DNA of 64,000 nt, from NCBI RefSeq assembly GCF_014203955.1, contig NZ_JACHKA010000001.1:3565001-3629000 (forward strand), written 5' to 3'. Below, one piece after another: positions 1-8,909 of this stretch (its first letter is position 1; each line of letters starts with the position of its first letter). The notes below the pieces were generated by a model. The model was not told where the DNA came from and ran no database searches. It saw only the letters and a list, made by a program, of their open reading frames with translations. The DNA comes from Sphingobium lignivorans (lineage in GTDB: Bacteria > Pseudomonadota > Alphaproteobacteria > Sphingomonadales > Sphingomonadaceae). The position numbers were made by a program, and so were the translations under genes.

Positions 1-620
1 AGATCCTTCATCGTCTCGCGCAGGATCAGCGAATTGTCGGCGGTGTAGATGCACATATAGTCGCCGGCCGCGTCGATCCGCTCGATCGTATCCACGTCGA
101 TGCGGAAGATCTGGCCGCGATCCTTGATGTTGATGAGCTTCTCGTAACGGCTGGAGGCCGGCGTCTCATGATCCGGGCCCATGTCCGTGACGGCATCGGG
201 CGCGACTTCGGCCAGCACTTCGCGCAGGCGCTCCACCTCGACGACATTGCGCTTCTCCTGAAGCCGCTGGCGCGCCCGGTCGAGCGCATCGGCGAGGCGC
301 TGCTCGTCGACGGGCTTCATGAGATAATCGATGGCCTGCGCCTCGAAAGCGCGCAGGGCATGATCCGAATAAGCGGTGACGAAGATGAATAGCGGAGGCT
401 CCACTTCCATCACGCCCTGCACCACGGAAAATCCGTCGAAGCCCGGCATCTGGATATCGAGGAACACGAGGTCGGGCTTGTGAGTCTTGATGGCGCGGAT
501 GGCTTCCCGGCCATTGGTACAGGTTTCCACGATCTCCACATCGGGATGTGCCTCCAGACGGAGCGTGAGCCCCTGTATGGCAAGGCTTTCATCGTCGACG
601 AGAATGGTGCGAATGGTCAT
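1..620 (-). CDS. LytTR-type response regulator (3' end off window)
   Basis: Cytoplasmic two-component response regulator. The first 120 residues form a receiver domain: acidic pair in VDDES near residue 10, phospho-acceptor Asp in LVFLDIQMPG near 55, conserved Thr in FVTAYSDHA and Lys in YLMKP. A short linker leads into a LytTR DNA-binding domain (RYEKLINIKDRGQIFRID, then DYMCIYT). The frame is open to base 1, so the C-terminus is missing. The ATG overlaps the stop of the upstream kinase gene as ATGA, so the two are translationally coupled and almost certainly a cognate pair. Targets are unknown; LytTR regulators often control envelope or surface genes. Certain as a family call. Confidence 0.93.
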   Translation of the reverse strand, partial: MTIRTILVDDESLAIQGLTLRLEAHPDVEIVETCTNGREAIRAIKTHKPDLVFLDIQMPGFDGFSVVQGVMEVEPPLFIFVTAYSDHALRAFEAQAIDYLMKPVDEQRLADALDRARQRLQEKRNVVEVERLREVLAEVAPDAVTDMGPDHETPASSRYEKLINIKDRGQIFRIDVDTIERIDAAGDYMCIYTADNSLILRETMKD

Positions 621-1738
621 GCGGCTACCCTTGATGGTTCGGCGATAGAGAGCGGCATCTCGATGATGACGCTGTAGCCCCCCTCGGGCGGAGAACGTGT
701 TTCCATGCTCTGGCGTTCCCCAAAAGCCTGAGCCAGCCGATCCCTGATATTGGCCAGGCCCACGCCCGTTCCCTTCGTCACGCGCTGGTCATGTCCGTTC
801 AAGCCGGGTCCGGTGTCCGACACGACGATCCGAACATTTTCACCGATGGGCTGAGCCGTGACCACGATATCGGCGCCTTCCTCCTGCGGGGTTACGGCAT
901 ATTTAATCGCGTTCTCGACCAAAGGTTGCAGCAGCAGCGAAGGAAGTCGCGTGCCGGCCACCGCGGGATGGATGTCGAAGATGGGGCGAAGCCGGTCCTC
1001 GAAGCGCATTTTCTCGATCTCGAGATAGAGTTTCAGCGTCTCGATCTCCTGCTCCAGCGTCACTTGCGCCGTCGGCTCGTTGATGAGCGTGTAGCGCAGG
1101 AAAGCCGACAGGCGGGAGAGCATCGCATTGGCCCGATCGGTCTGCTTGAGCAGCACGAGCGTCGAGATGCTGTTGAGCGTGTTGAACAGGAAATGCGGGT
1201 TGAGCTGGTAACGCAGCATGGCAAGCTGGGCGGAACTGGCCTGGTTTTCCAGCCGCTGGAGCTGGTCTGCCTGCTGCTCCACGGTGAGATAATAATTGAT
1301 GGCGTAATAGAGCGCCGACCAGGCGCCCAGCAGCGTGAAATTGAGGTAGAAGGCGCCGAGGAACAGCTTCAGACCACCCCCTTCGCTCAGGGGATTGAGC
1401 GTGGTGAACACCCAGGCATCGATGAAGGCCGAGGTGCCGGCAGCGAAGATCGCCACCGCGATCGATGTCGTCCAGGTGACGATCGGCCGCTGGCGCAGCA
1501 GGAAGCGGAAGCCCACCGCCATCAGCAGCGTCAGCGAATAGCCGGTCACCGTGGAAATCAGCACCGGCACGAGGAAGGAAATGGGTTGCCCATTGGCAAT
1601 GCCCGACAGGCCGCGCAGCAGGAAGGCGCCGGACCAGCCCAGCCCCTGCAGGATCCAGAACGCGCGGTTCTTGTCCTCGAAAAAGGGTTGCGCGCGCATG
1701 ACGGTCAGGGCGGCGTTCTGTTCAGTGGTCTTCTGCAT
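617..1738 (-). CDS. LytS/YehU-type sensor histidine kinase
   Basis: Membrane sensor kinase of 373 residues. The N-terminal third carries about four hydrophobic segments. A short coiled linker (EQQADQLQRLENQASSAQLA) leads to the His_kinase domain, with the phospho-accepting His in LNPHFLFNTLNS near residue 182, followed by a HATPase domain with the N box in LVENAIKYAV and the G box in SDTGPGLNG. I chose the ATG at 1738 because the longer open frame upstream reads into the HxlR gene without coding character; an ATG at 1699 is the alternative. The gene overlaps the HxlR gene by 17 bp and the response regulator by 4 bp, so the three are one transcript. The signal sensed is not evident. Confidence 0.93.
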   Translation of the reverse strand: MQKTTEQNAALTVMRAQPFFEDKNRAFWILQGLGWSGAFLLRGLSGIANGQPISFLVPVLISTVTGYSLTLLMAVGFRFLLRQRPIVTWTTSIAVAIFAAGTSAFIDAWVFTTLNPLSEGGGLKLFLGAFYLNFTLLGAWSALYYAINYYLTVEQQADQLQRLENQASSAQLAMLRYQLNPHFLFNTLNSISTLVLLKQTDRANAMLSRLSAFLRYTLINEPTAQVTLEQEIETLKLYLEIEKMRFEDRLRPIFDIHPAVAGTRLPSLLLQPLVENAIKYAVTPQEEGADIVVTAQPIGENVRIVVSDTGPGLNGHDQRVTKGTGVGLANIRDRLAQAFGERQSMETRSPPEGGYSVIIEMPLSIAEPSRVAA

Positions 1739-2225
1739 GCCCTGCGGCCTCGCATTCAGGCTTGGTTGTCGTCCCGGTGTCCTCCGGCTCGATCCAGCAC
1801 AGGTCGCGATGGTCGAGCGGCCGTCCGTCCCACGCCTGGATGGTGACCGGGCGGATCGGCTTGCCGTCACGCCGGTCCGCCAGGACCGGCCCGGCGAAGG
1901 GATGCCCGCTCCAGCGCTCGCCCCACTGGCGCAGCGCGATCATGACCGGCACCAGCCCCCTGCCCTTCTCCGTGAGACGATAGGCGACGCGGCGCCGGTC
2001 GCTTTCGACAGGCTCGCGAGTGAGGATGCCCTTGGCCACCAGCTTGGACAAGCGGCTGGAAAGGATGTTGCGGGCAATGCCCAGGGCGCCCTGAAAATCC
2101 TCGAAATAGACGATGCCGCTGAACGCCGCGCGCAGGATCATGAACGACCAGCGCTCCCCCATCGCTTCCAGCGCGGCAGGCAGCGCGCAGCCCTCAAAGA
2201 CGTCGAGACCCTTGCGAGCACCCAT
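1722..2225 (-). CDS. HxlR family winged-helix transcriptional regulator
   Basis: A 167-residue regulator with one HxlR winged-helix domain over residues 10-105: GCALPAALEAMGERWSFMIL, then the recognition region (NILSSRLSKLVAKGILTR) and the wing (RRRVAYRLTEKG). The 60-residue C-terminal extension is rich in charged residues and has no motif I recognise. ATG 2225 is chosen because residues before it in the longer frame lack the family pattern and are Arg/Ala-rich. It is first in a minus-strand operon with a LytS/LytTR two-component pair, which it overlaps, so it may autoregulate that operon. The ligand is unknown. Confidence 0.88.
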   Translation of the reverse strand: MGARKGLDVFEGCALPAALEAMGERWSFMILRAAFSGIVYFEDFQGALGIARNILSSRLSKLVAKGILTREPVESDRRRVAYRLTEKGRGLVPVMIALRQWGERWSGHPFAGPVLADRRDGKPIRPVTIQAWDGRPLDHRDLCWIEPEDTGTTTKPECEAAGHAEDH

Positions 2226-2441
2226 AATGAGCGACGCTAGCCGATATTGCGCACATAGCCAATGGCGCGTGCGCGAAGTTCGAGCGCGGGCCGCGCCCGC
2301 GATGCATGGCGGCGACATCCCTGCCCCGTGGGCCCTCCGAGGCGCGGGAAGCGCGGCTTGCCGGGTGTCGGCATGATTGTCTTTCAATTAATTTGACTTT
2401 TCTGTTGCGCAAAAGCGGGGTGCCGCACCATCTTGGCCGGG

Positions 2442-4535
<2,094 letters not shown>

Positions 4536-4847
4536 CCGGACGCGGCGGCCGACGCCGCGTGGAATCCGGGGGCGGGCATGTTCAGGCCCGAGTGAGCTTG
4601 GCGAGCCGGACGGTCGATCCCATAGCGCGTGACTTCACGGAACAAGCCATCGGCAATACTTGCAATCAAGTCTCATTATTATTGATCTGTTTCATATTGG
4701 GGCATGACTATGAAGCATCGATCAGATCATGATTAATGAACTGTAAGAGAGCCGTAAGAGGTTTATTGTGGAGCCTTGGCTGCATTGCTTGGAGTCGATT
4801 TGGATTTACTTCGCAGGTGCAGCAAATCTCTTAAGGAAGGTGGGACA
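4536..4847. other. Intergenic region with hairpin and AT-rich leader
   Basis: Just after the rsh stop there is an 8-bp stem hairpin (arms 4540-4547 and 4553-4560, CGCGGCG type) with no T run, so at best a weak terminator. The second half (about 4650-4790) is distinctly AT-rich against the background and is the likely promoter/leader of the downstream secreted protein gene. I see no convincing ORF in either strand. Confidence 0.5.
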
Positions 4848-5438
4848 ATGAACAAGCTGATCGCTCTGGCCCTCGCCTCGGGGGCCGTGGTCGTCGCTGC
4901 GCCTGCACTGGCGGCCGCTCCGGATCCCGTCGTGGATTGCAGCGTTTCCGGACTCGATGACATCACCCCGGCCGCCCTTGCATGTGCGGGCTATTATTCC
5001 GGCAATTATCTCCGCAATCCGCAATGGGACGATCAGGTCCTCATTCTGGAAGACCTCGGCCTCGATATCTCCGGGCAGAGCTGGAGCTATTTCGACGACA
5101 ACTGGAAGTTCGACGTCAGCGGGAACAGCATCACATTCGGCAGCGGCGGCATCCCGACCATCAGCGGAATGACCTGGATCGGCCTCCATGTCGGCGGCGG
5201 ACAGAATTTCCCGACCGGCGGCCAGGGCAGCGTGTTCTACCGCTTTGATGCGGGCGATGGCCTGGGCACCCTGACCTTCAACGATTATGGGGCGCTTTCC
5301 AGCCTCGTCATCTATGCGACCGGCGGCGACACGCCCGCCGTGCCCGAGCCGGCAAGCTGGGCGATGATGATCGGCGGCCTCGGTCTGGCCGGCGCCATGC
5401 TGCGCGGTAGATCGCGATCGGCTGTCAGCTTTTCCTGA
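4848..5438 (+). CDS. Secreted PEPxxWA-CTERM sorting-domain protein
   Basis: Exported protein of 196 residues. It has a signal peptide (MNKLIALALASGAVVVAAPA, cleavage near ALAAAP), a glycine/aromatic-rich beta-type mature part without a recognised enzymatic motif, and a C-terminal sorting signal: PEPASWAMM, a hydrophobic stretch (IGGLGLAGAML) and a basic tail (RGRSR). This is the PEPxxWA-CTERM variant recognised by the exosortase/archaeosortase-like system common in sphingomonads, where such proteins tend to accompany exopolysaccharide export. The start is fixed by a strong AAGGAAGG site 8 bp upstream of ATG 4848. A perfect terminator follows, so it is monocistronic. Function of the mature domain is unknown. 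Confidence 0.92.
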   Translation: MNKLIALALASGAVVVAAPALAAAPDPVVDCSVSGLDDITPAALACAGYYSGNYLRNPQWDDQVLILEDLGLDISGQSWSYFDDNWKFDVSGNSITFGSGGIPTISGMTWIGLHVGGGQNFPTGGQGSVFYRFDAGDGLGTLTFNDYGALSSLVIYATGGDTPAVPEPASWAMMIGGLGLAGAMLRGRSRSAVSFS

Positions 5439-5457
5439 CGCTCAGGAATGTCACATG

Positions 5458-5491
5458 GGGAGCGCGCGAGCTTTCGCGCGCTCCCTTTTTT
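5458..5491 (+). terminator. Rho-independent terminator after PEP-CTERM gene
   Basis: Perfect 12-bp stem (arms 5458-5469 and 5474-5485, GGGAGCGCGCGA and its complement) with a GCTT loop, followed by six T (5486-5491). It ends the PEP-CTERM gene, and the minus-strand GIN gene ends just beyond it. Confidence 0.92.
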
Positions 5492-5515
5492 GCGGGTAAG
5501 TCCGGGAATGCGGCG

Positions 5516-6283
5516 TCAGTAGCTCTTGCCGCCGCAGAGGACCGCGCCGTTGCCGCTGCGGCTCACGGTGCAGGCGGCCGGCCCCTCGATCCGCGCGCTG
5601 CCCGAACCGATGACGATGAGCCTGGCGGAACGCTCCGCCGTGGCGGTGACATCGGCCGAGCCATCCAGCGTGAGATCGAAATCGGCGCTGCGCAGCGCTT
5701 CGGCAGCGATGACGCCACTGCCCGAGGCCCGCAGCGCGGTCCGCTTCGCCTTGCCCGACAGAGTGATCGAGCCCGCGCCGAGCTGCGCGACGGACAGGTC
5801 GTCGGCATCGATGCCGCTGATTTCCAGCGTGCCGCTTCCTGCCGTCACGATCTCGGAGCGCGCCCGGGCAAGGCCATCGGCGCGCAAGGTGCCCGCGCCG
5901 GACAGCTGGACACGGCGCAGCGAAGGGGCACTGAGGAACAGGCGGATGGGTCCGCTCGAGGCCGTGCCCCGGCGCGCTTCATAGGGGGAGGGGCGCAAGC
6001 GAATGGTGAGGACTCGCGCGGAAACGGAGAGCTGCACCCGATCGAGCAGATCGGCATCGCCCTCGCCGCGCGCCGAGACGCCGCGCCCAGTGCGCACGGT
6101 CACCTCGATCGGGCCTTCCAGTCGCACGCTATCGAAATCCGTCACGATATAGCCGCGCGTGGCCGCCGACGCGCCCGACGCGGCGAATGCGGTCGCCAGA
6201 CCGCACAGCAGGGACAGGAGGGACCGCCCGGAACCGTGCGCGCGCGCCGGCGCCGCGACCGGACAGTCTCCCGCCGCGCTCAT
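5516..6283 (-). CDS. GIN/DUF2807 domain envelope protein (second of pair)
   Basis: 255-residue exported protein. An N-terminal hydrophobic signal (LLSLLCGLATAFAASGASA) precedes a right-handed beta-helix-like GIN domain (head GIN, formerly DUF2807). The repeat pattern is of the form 'xGSGxxxxxG', for example AGSGTLEISG, LGAGSITLSG, IGSGSARIEG. Cysteines near the C-terminus (ACTVSRSGNGAVLCGG) could form a disulfide in the periplasm. ATG 6283 overlaps the stop of the upstream paralogue as ATGA, so they are co-translated. The family is annotated as putative adhesin or cell-surface protein; its function here is not shown by sequence. Confidence 0.82.
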   Translation of the reverse strand: MSAAGDCPVAAPARAHGSGRSLLSLLCGLATAFAASGASAATRGYIVTDFDSVRLEGPIEVTVRTGRGVSARGEGDADLLDRVQLSVSARVLTIRLRPSPYEARRGTASSGPIRLFLSAPSLRRVQLSGAGTLRADGLARARSEIVTAGSGTLEISGIDADDLSVAQLGAGSITLSGKAKRTALRASGSGVIAAEALRSADFDLTLDGSADVTATAERSARLIVIGSGSARIEGPAACTVSRSGNGAVLCGGKSY

Positions 6284-7056
6284 GGGGTGCAGCGCGCCGA
6301 ACCCGAGCCCATGCGCGAGATCGAACAATTGGTGGTGCCGGACAGCACGGCATCGCCCGAGCCCATGACCGAGACTTTGGCCCGATCGACCACGCGCGCC
6401 GCCACATCGCCCGAGCCCAGTATGTCGACCGTCGCGACGCCGACCTCCAGCCCCTCGGCCTTGATATCGCCCGAGCCGGTGAGCGACAGGCTGGCATTGC
6501 GCACCTTGCCGCCGGCGGTGATGGTGCCCGAGCCGGTGGTCTTCAGCTCGACATCGTCCGCCTCGATCCGGCCGACGGCCAGATCGCCGGGGCCGGTCAG
6601 CTCCACCCGCGCGCTCTTGCTGACGAGCCGGTCGGCCCGGACATCGCCGGGGCCGGTGAGCGAGATGCTGGTCAGCGCCGGCAAGGTCACACGGACCGTC
6701 GCGGTGTCGCGGGTCCTGCTGTTATCCTCGCGCTCCACATGCAGGGTGCTGTTCTTCACATAGAGACGCAGGCGCCTGAGCGCGCGCCGATCCCCCTCGG
6801 CCTGCACGGAGAAGCTCTTGCCCTGCGTAATGACGACGTCATCGGGGCCGGCTACGTTCACGCTGTCGAAATCCCGGAGATTGGCCAGCGACTGGATGGC
6901 ACCATCGCCGCGGACGGCATCCTCGGGCACCGCCTCGGACGTCTCGTCATCACTGCTCCCGCCGAAACTGATGCCGAGACCATGGCCACCCACTGTCGCG
7001 ACCAGAGCCACGAGCGCCACTGCCCCGGTGATCGCAAGACGCGCCCTGTCGTTCAT
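6280..7056 (-). CDS. GIN/DUF2807 domain envelope protein (first of pair)
   Basis: 258-residue exported or inner-membrane-anchored protein. A basic N-terminus and hydrophobic segment (LAITGAVALVALVATVGG) are followed by an acidic linker and a GIN domain from DFDSVNVAGPDDVVI onward, with repeated turns SLTGPGDVRA, ELTGPGDLAV, KTTGSGTITA, SLTGSGDIKA and DILGSGDVAA. The C-terminal cysteine pair (TTNCSISRMGSGSARC) matches the paralogue downstream, which suggests gene duplication. ATG 7056 is chosen because a GGAG site lies 7 bases upstream; the frame could otherwise start at TTG 7068. A two-gene operon is likely. Role in adhesion or surface structure is inferred from family only. Confidence 0.82.
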   Translation of the reverse strand: MNDRARLAITGAVALVALVATVGGHGLGISFGGSSDDETSEAVPEDAVRGDGAIQSLANLRDFDSVNVAGPDDVVITQGKSFSVQAEGDRRALRRLRLYVKNSTLHVEREDNSRTRDTATVRVTLPALTSISLTGPGDVRADRLVSKSARVELTGPGDLAVGRIEADDVELKTTGSGTITAGGKVRNASLSLTGSGDIKAEGLEVGVATVDILGSGDVAARVVDRAKVSVMGSGDAVLSGTTNCSISRMGSGSARCTP

Positions 7057-7226
7057 GCCATTCTCCAAACTGTATTGTCGACATAATACAGATTGCCGCC
7101 GGGCACGCCAAGCCCGCTCGTCGGCAAAGGGAAACTTCCCGTCCCCATGAATCGGCCAGTCCCCATGAATCGGAAGGGCGGCACCATAGCGGCACCGCCC
7201 TTCCCGTCACACCCCTGTCAGGTCGA

Positions 7227-7757
7227 TTACTCGACCCGCTCGCGGGCATATTTCGGCGCAGCCTCGTTGAGGATGCGCAGGATCTTCTTGAGCGCCGTTG
7301 CTTCGTCGACTTCCTCCATCGCGGCGAGCTCGCGGGCCAGCCGGCTGGACGCCGCCTCGAAGATCTGCCGCTCGGAATAGCTCTGCTCGGGCTGATCGTC
7401 CGCGCGGAACAGGTCGCGCGTGACCTCAGCGATCGAAACGAGATCGCCCGAGTTGATCTTCGCTTCATATTCCTGCGCCCGGCGCGACCACATGGTGCGC
7501 TTCACCTTGGGCTTGCCCTTGAGCGTCTCCAGTGCCTCGCCAAGGGTCTTGTCCGACGACAGCTTGCGCATGCCGACGCTTTCCGCCTTGTTGGTGGGAA
7601 CGCGCAGAGTCATCCGCTCCTTCTCGAAGCGCAGGACATACAGCTCCAGATCGATGCCGGCGATCTTCTGGCTCTGGAGTTCGATAACCCGACCAACACC
7701 ATGTTTGGGATAGACAACATAATCGCCGACGTCGAAAGACAGCGCTTTAGCAGCCAT
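7227..7757 (-). CDS. carD: CarD family transcriptional regulator
   Basis: 176-residue cytoplasmic regulator that binds RNA polymerase beta and stabilises open promoter complexes. The N-terminal Tudor-like RNA-polymerase interaction domain is seen as FDVGDYVVYPKHGVGRVIEL, followed by LRVPTNKAESVGMRKL and the helical DNA-binding domain (MWSRRAQEYEAKINSGDLVSIAEVTRDLFR). Length matches alphaproteobacterial CarD. It is transcribed toward the GIN genes, while an almost 400-bp AT-rich gap upstream gives room for its own promoter. In alphaproteobacteria CarD activates rRNA and growth-rate-dependent promoters. Confidence 0.96.
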   Translation of the reverse strand: MAAKALSFDVGDYVVYPKHGVGRVIELQSQKIAGIDLELYVLRFEKERMTLRVPTNKAESVGMRKLSSDKTLGEALETLKGKPKVKRTMWSRRAQEYEAKINSGDLVSIAEVTRDLFRADDQPEQSYSERQIFEAASSRLARELAAMEEVDEATALKKILRILNEAAPKYARERVE

Positions 7758-8151
7758 TCTTGCGAACCTTTCTCTTTCTATTTGGAATGTCTGGCTGAAT
7801 TGCGGCGCACTGTCAGTGAGGTATCGCTCCAGTGCCAGCCACAGGCCATGCGCAATTACTCCCGAGCGGCGCGGAATGCCGCCTCAACCGTCAATTAACA
7901 GATTCGTAACAAAATTACCAGCCTGCTAACCATCCACGTGCAGTTATTCCGCGACCTACCGATGCTTTACACGACCGCAATCGCCAGGTCGGCCTGACAG
8001 GGCCGTCCTCTCGCGCAACTTCATGACTCCATCCGGAATCGAAAGGGCGCCTCTCATTGGATTGGAGGCACCGCATTCCCGAACATATCGAATGGCGGGT
8101 GAACAGGGCATGAACCGGCCGCGATCGGCCGGTGCCACAGCAGGCTTCGGC
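7758..8151. other. Intergenic region upstream of carD
   Basis: About 390 bp with no credible gene. The part nearest carD contains a pyrimidine-rich run that reads as GAAAGAGAAAGG on the carD strand (ribosome-binding leader), and around 7890-7930 an AT-rich stretch (ACAGATTCGTAACAAAATTA) plausible as promoter DNA. No strong hairpin was found. Confidence 0.4.
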
Positions 8152-8490
8152 TCAGCTTCCCTCGCCGGGCTCGGGGGAGAAATATTTCTCGAACTTGCCG
8201 GTCTCGCCCTTCATGGCGTCCGCGTCGGCGGGCGGCTCGCCCTTGGTCGTGATGTTCGGCCACTCGGCCGAATAGCGCGTGTTGAGCTCCAGCCACTGCT
8301 CAAGGCCGCTTTCCGTATCCGGCAGAATCGCTTCGGCCGGGCATTCCGGTTCGCAGACGCCACAGTCGATGCACTCGTTGGGATTGATGACGAGCATGTT
8401 CTCGCCTTCATAGAAACAGTCGACCGGGCAGACCTCGACGCAGTCCATATATTTGCAGCGAATGCATGCGTCGGTCACGACGTAGGTCAT
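8152..8490 (-). CDS. fdxA: Ferredoxin FdxA (7Fe type)
   Basis: 112-residue soluble electron carrier with [3Fe-4S] and [4Fe-4S] clusters. The N-terminal ferredoxin fold shows cysteines in [20 protein letters not shown], with further ligands in [18 protein letters not shown], the arrangement of the Azotobacter-type seven-iron ferredoxin. The acidic C-terminal tail ([15 protein letters not shown]...) is the typical FdxA extension. Start [10 protein letters not shown] is canonical. It lies between the S4/helicase pair and carD, an order I recall as common in sphingomonads. Confidence 0.97.
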   Translation of the reverse strand: MTYVVTDACIRCKYMDCVEVCPVDCFYEGENMLVINPNECIDCGVCEPECPAEAILPDTESGLEQWLELNTRYSAEWPNITTKGEPPADADAMKGETGKFEKYFSPEPGEGS

Positions 8491-8578
8491 GGCAGAGGGT
8501 TCCCTGGGTTTGATGTGGCGCCGCGATATGCGCGCGCCCCGCGAGCGTCAACAGGCAAGGACTATGGGGCGGAACAGC

Positions 8579-8887
8579 TCAGCTTGGGGCGCCCGGCCCT
8601 TCCTCGCCGCCCGGCGTGACCGCGCTGTAGCATGTCTCCGCCTCGCTGGCCGGGCCGCGCCGCAGCGGCAATTGCTCGACACGGATGACCCGGACGGCAT
8701 TGCCGTGGGGAAAGGTGATGAGATCGCCGATGCGCACCGGCGCGTGCGCGCGGTCGATCCGCCGGCCGTTCAGGCGGACGATGCCGCGCTCGGCCAATGC
8801 CTGCGCGCTCGAGCGGTTGGGTGCCAGCCGCACGAACCAGAGGAACTTGTCCAGCCGCAAGCTGGGACCATGACCGAACGGCACCAC
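8579..8887 (-). CDS. S4 domain RNA-binding protein (Hsp15-like)
   Basis: Small basic protein, about 102 residues, with a single S4 RNA-binding domain: LRLDKFLWFVRLAPNRSSAQ, then the S4 core LAERGIVRLNGRRIDRAHAPVRIGD. This is the Hsp15/COG1188 type, which binds free 50S subunits carrying nascent chains. No ATG lies in frame near the expected N-terminus: I propose GTG 8887 (22 bases after the helicase stop), with TTG 8860 as an alternative giving a start directly at LRLDK. It is co-transcribed with the helicase upstream. The C-terminal residues (EAETCYSAVTPGGEEG) are not conserved in the family. Confidence 0.85.
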   Translation of the reverse strand: MVPFGHGPSLRLDKFLWFVRLAPNRSSAQALAERGIVRLNGRRIDRAHAPVRIGDLITFPHGNAVRVIRVEQLPLRRGPASEAETCYSAVTPGGEEGPGAPS

Positions 8888-8909
8888 GCCGCCGCGCCCA
8901 GCCAGCGCC

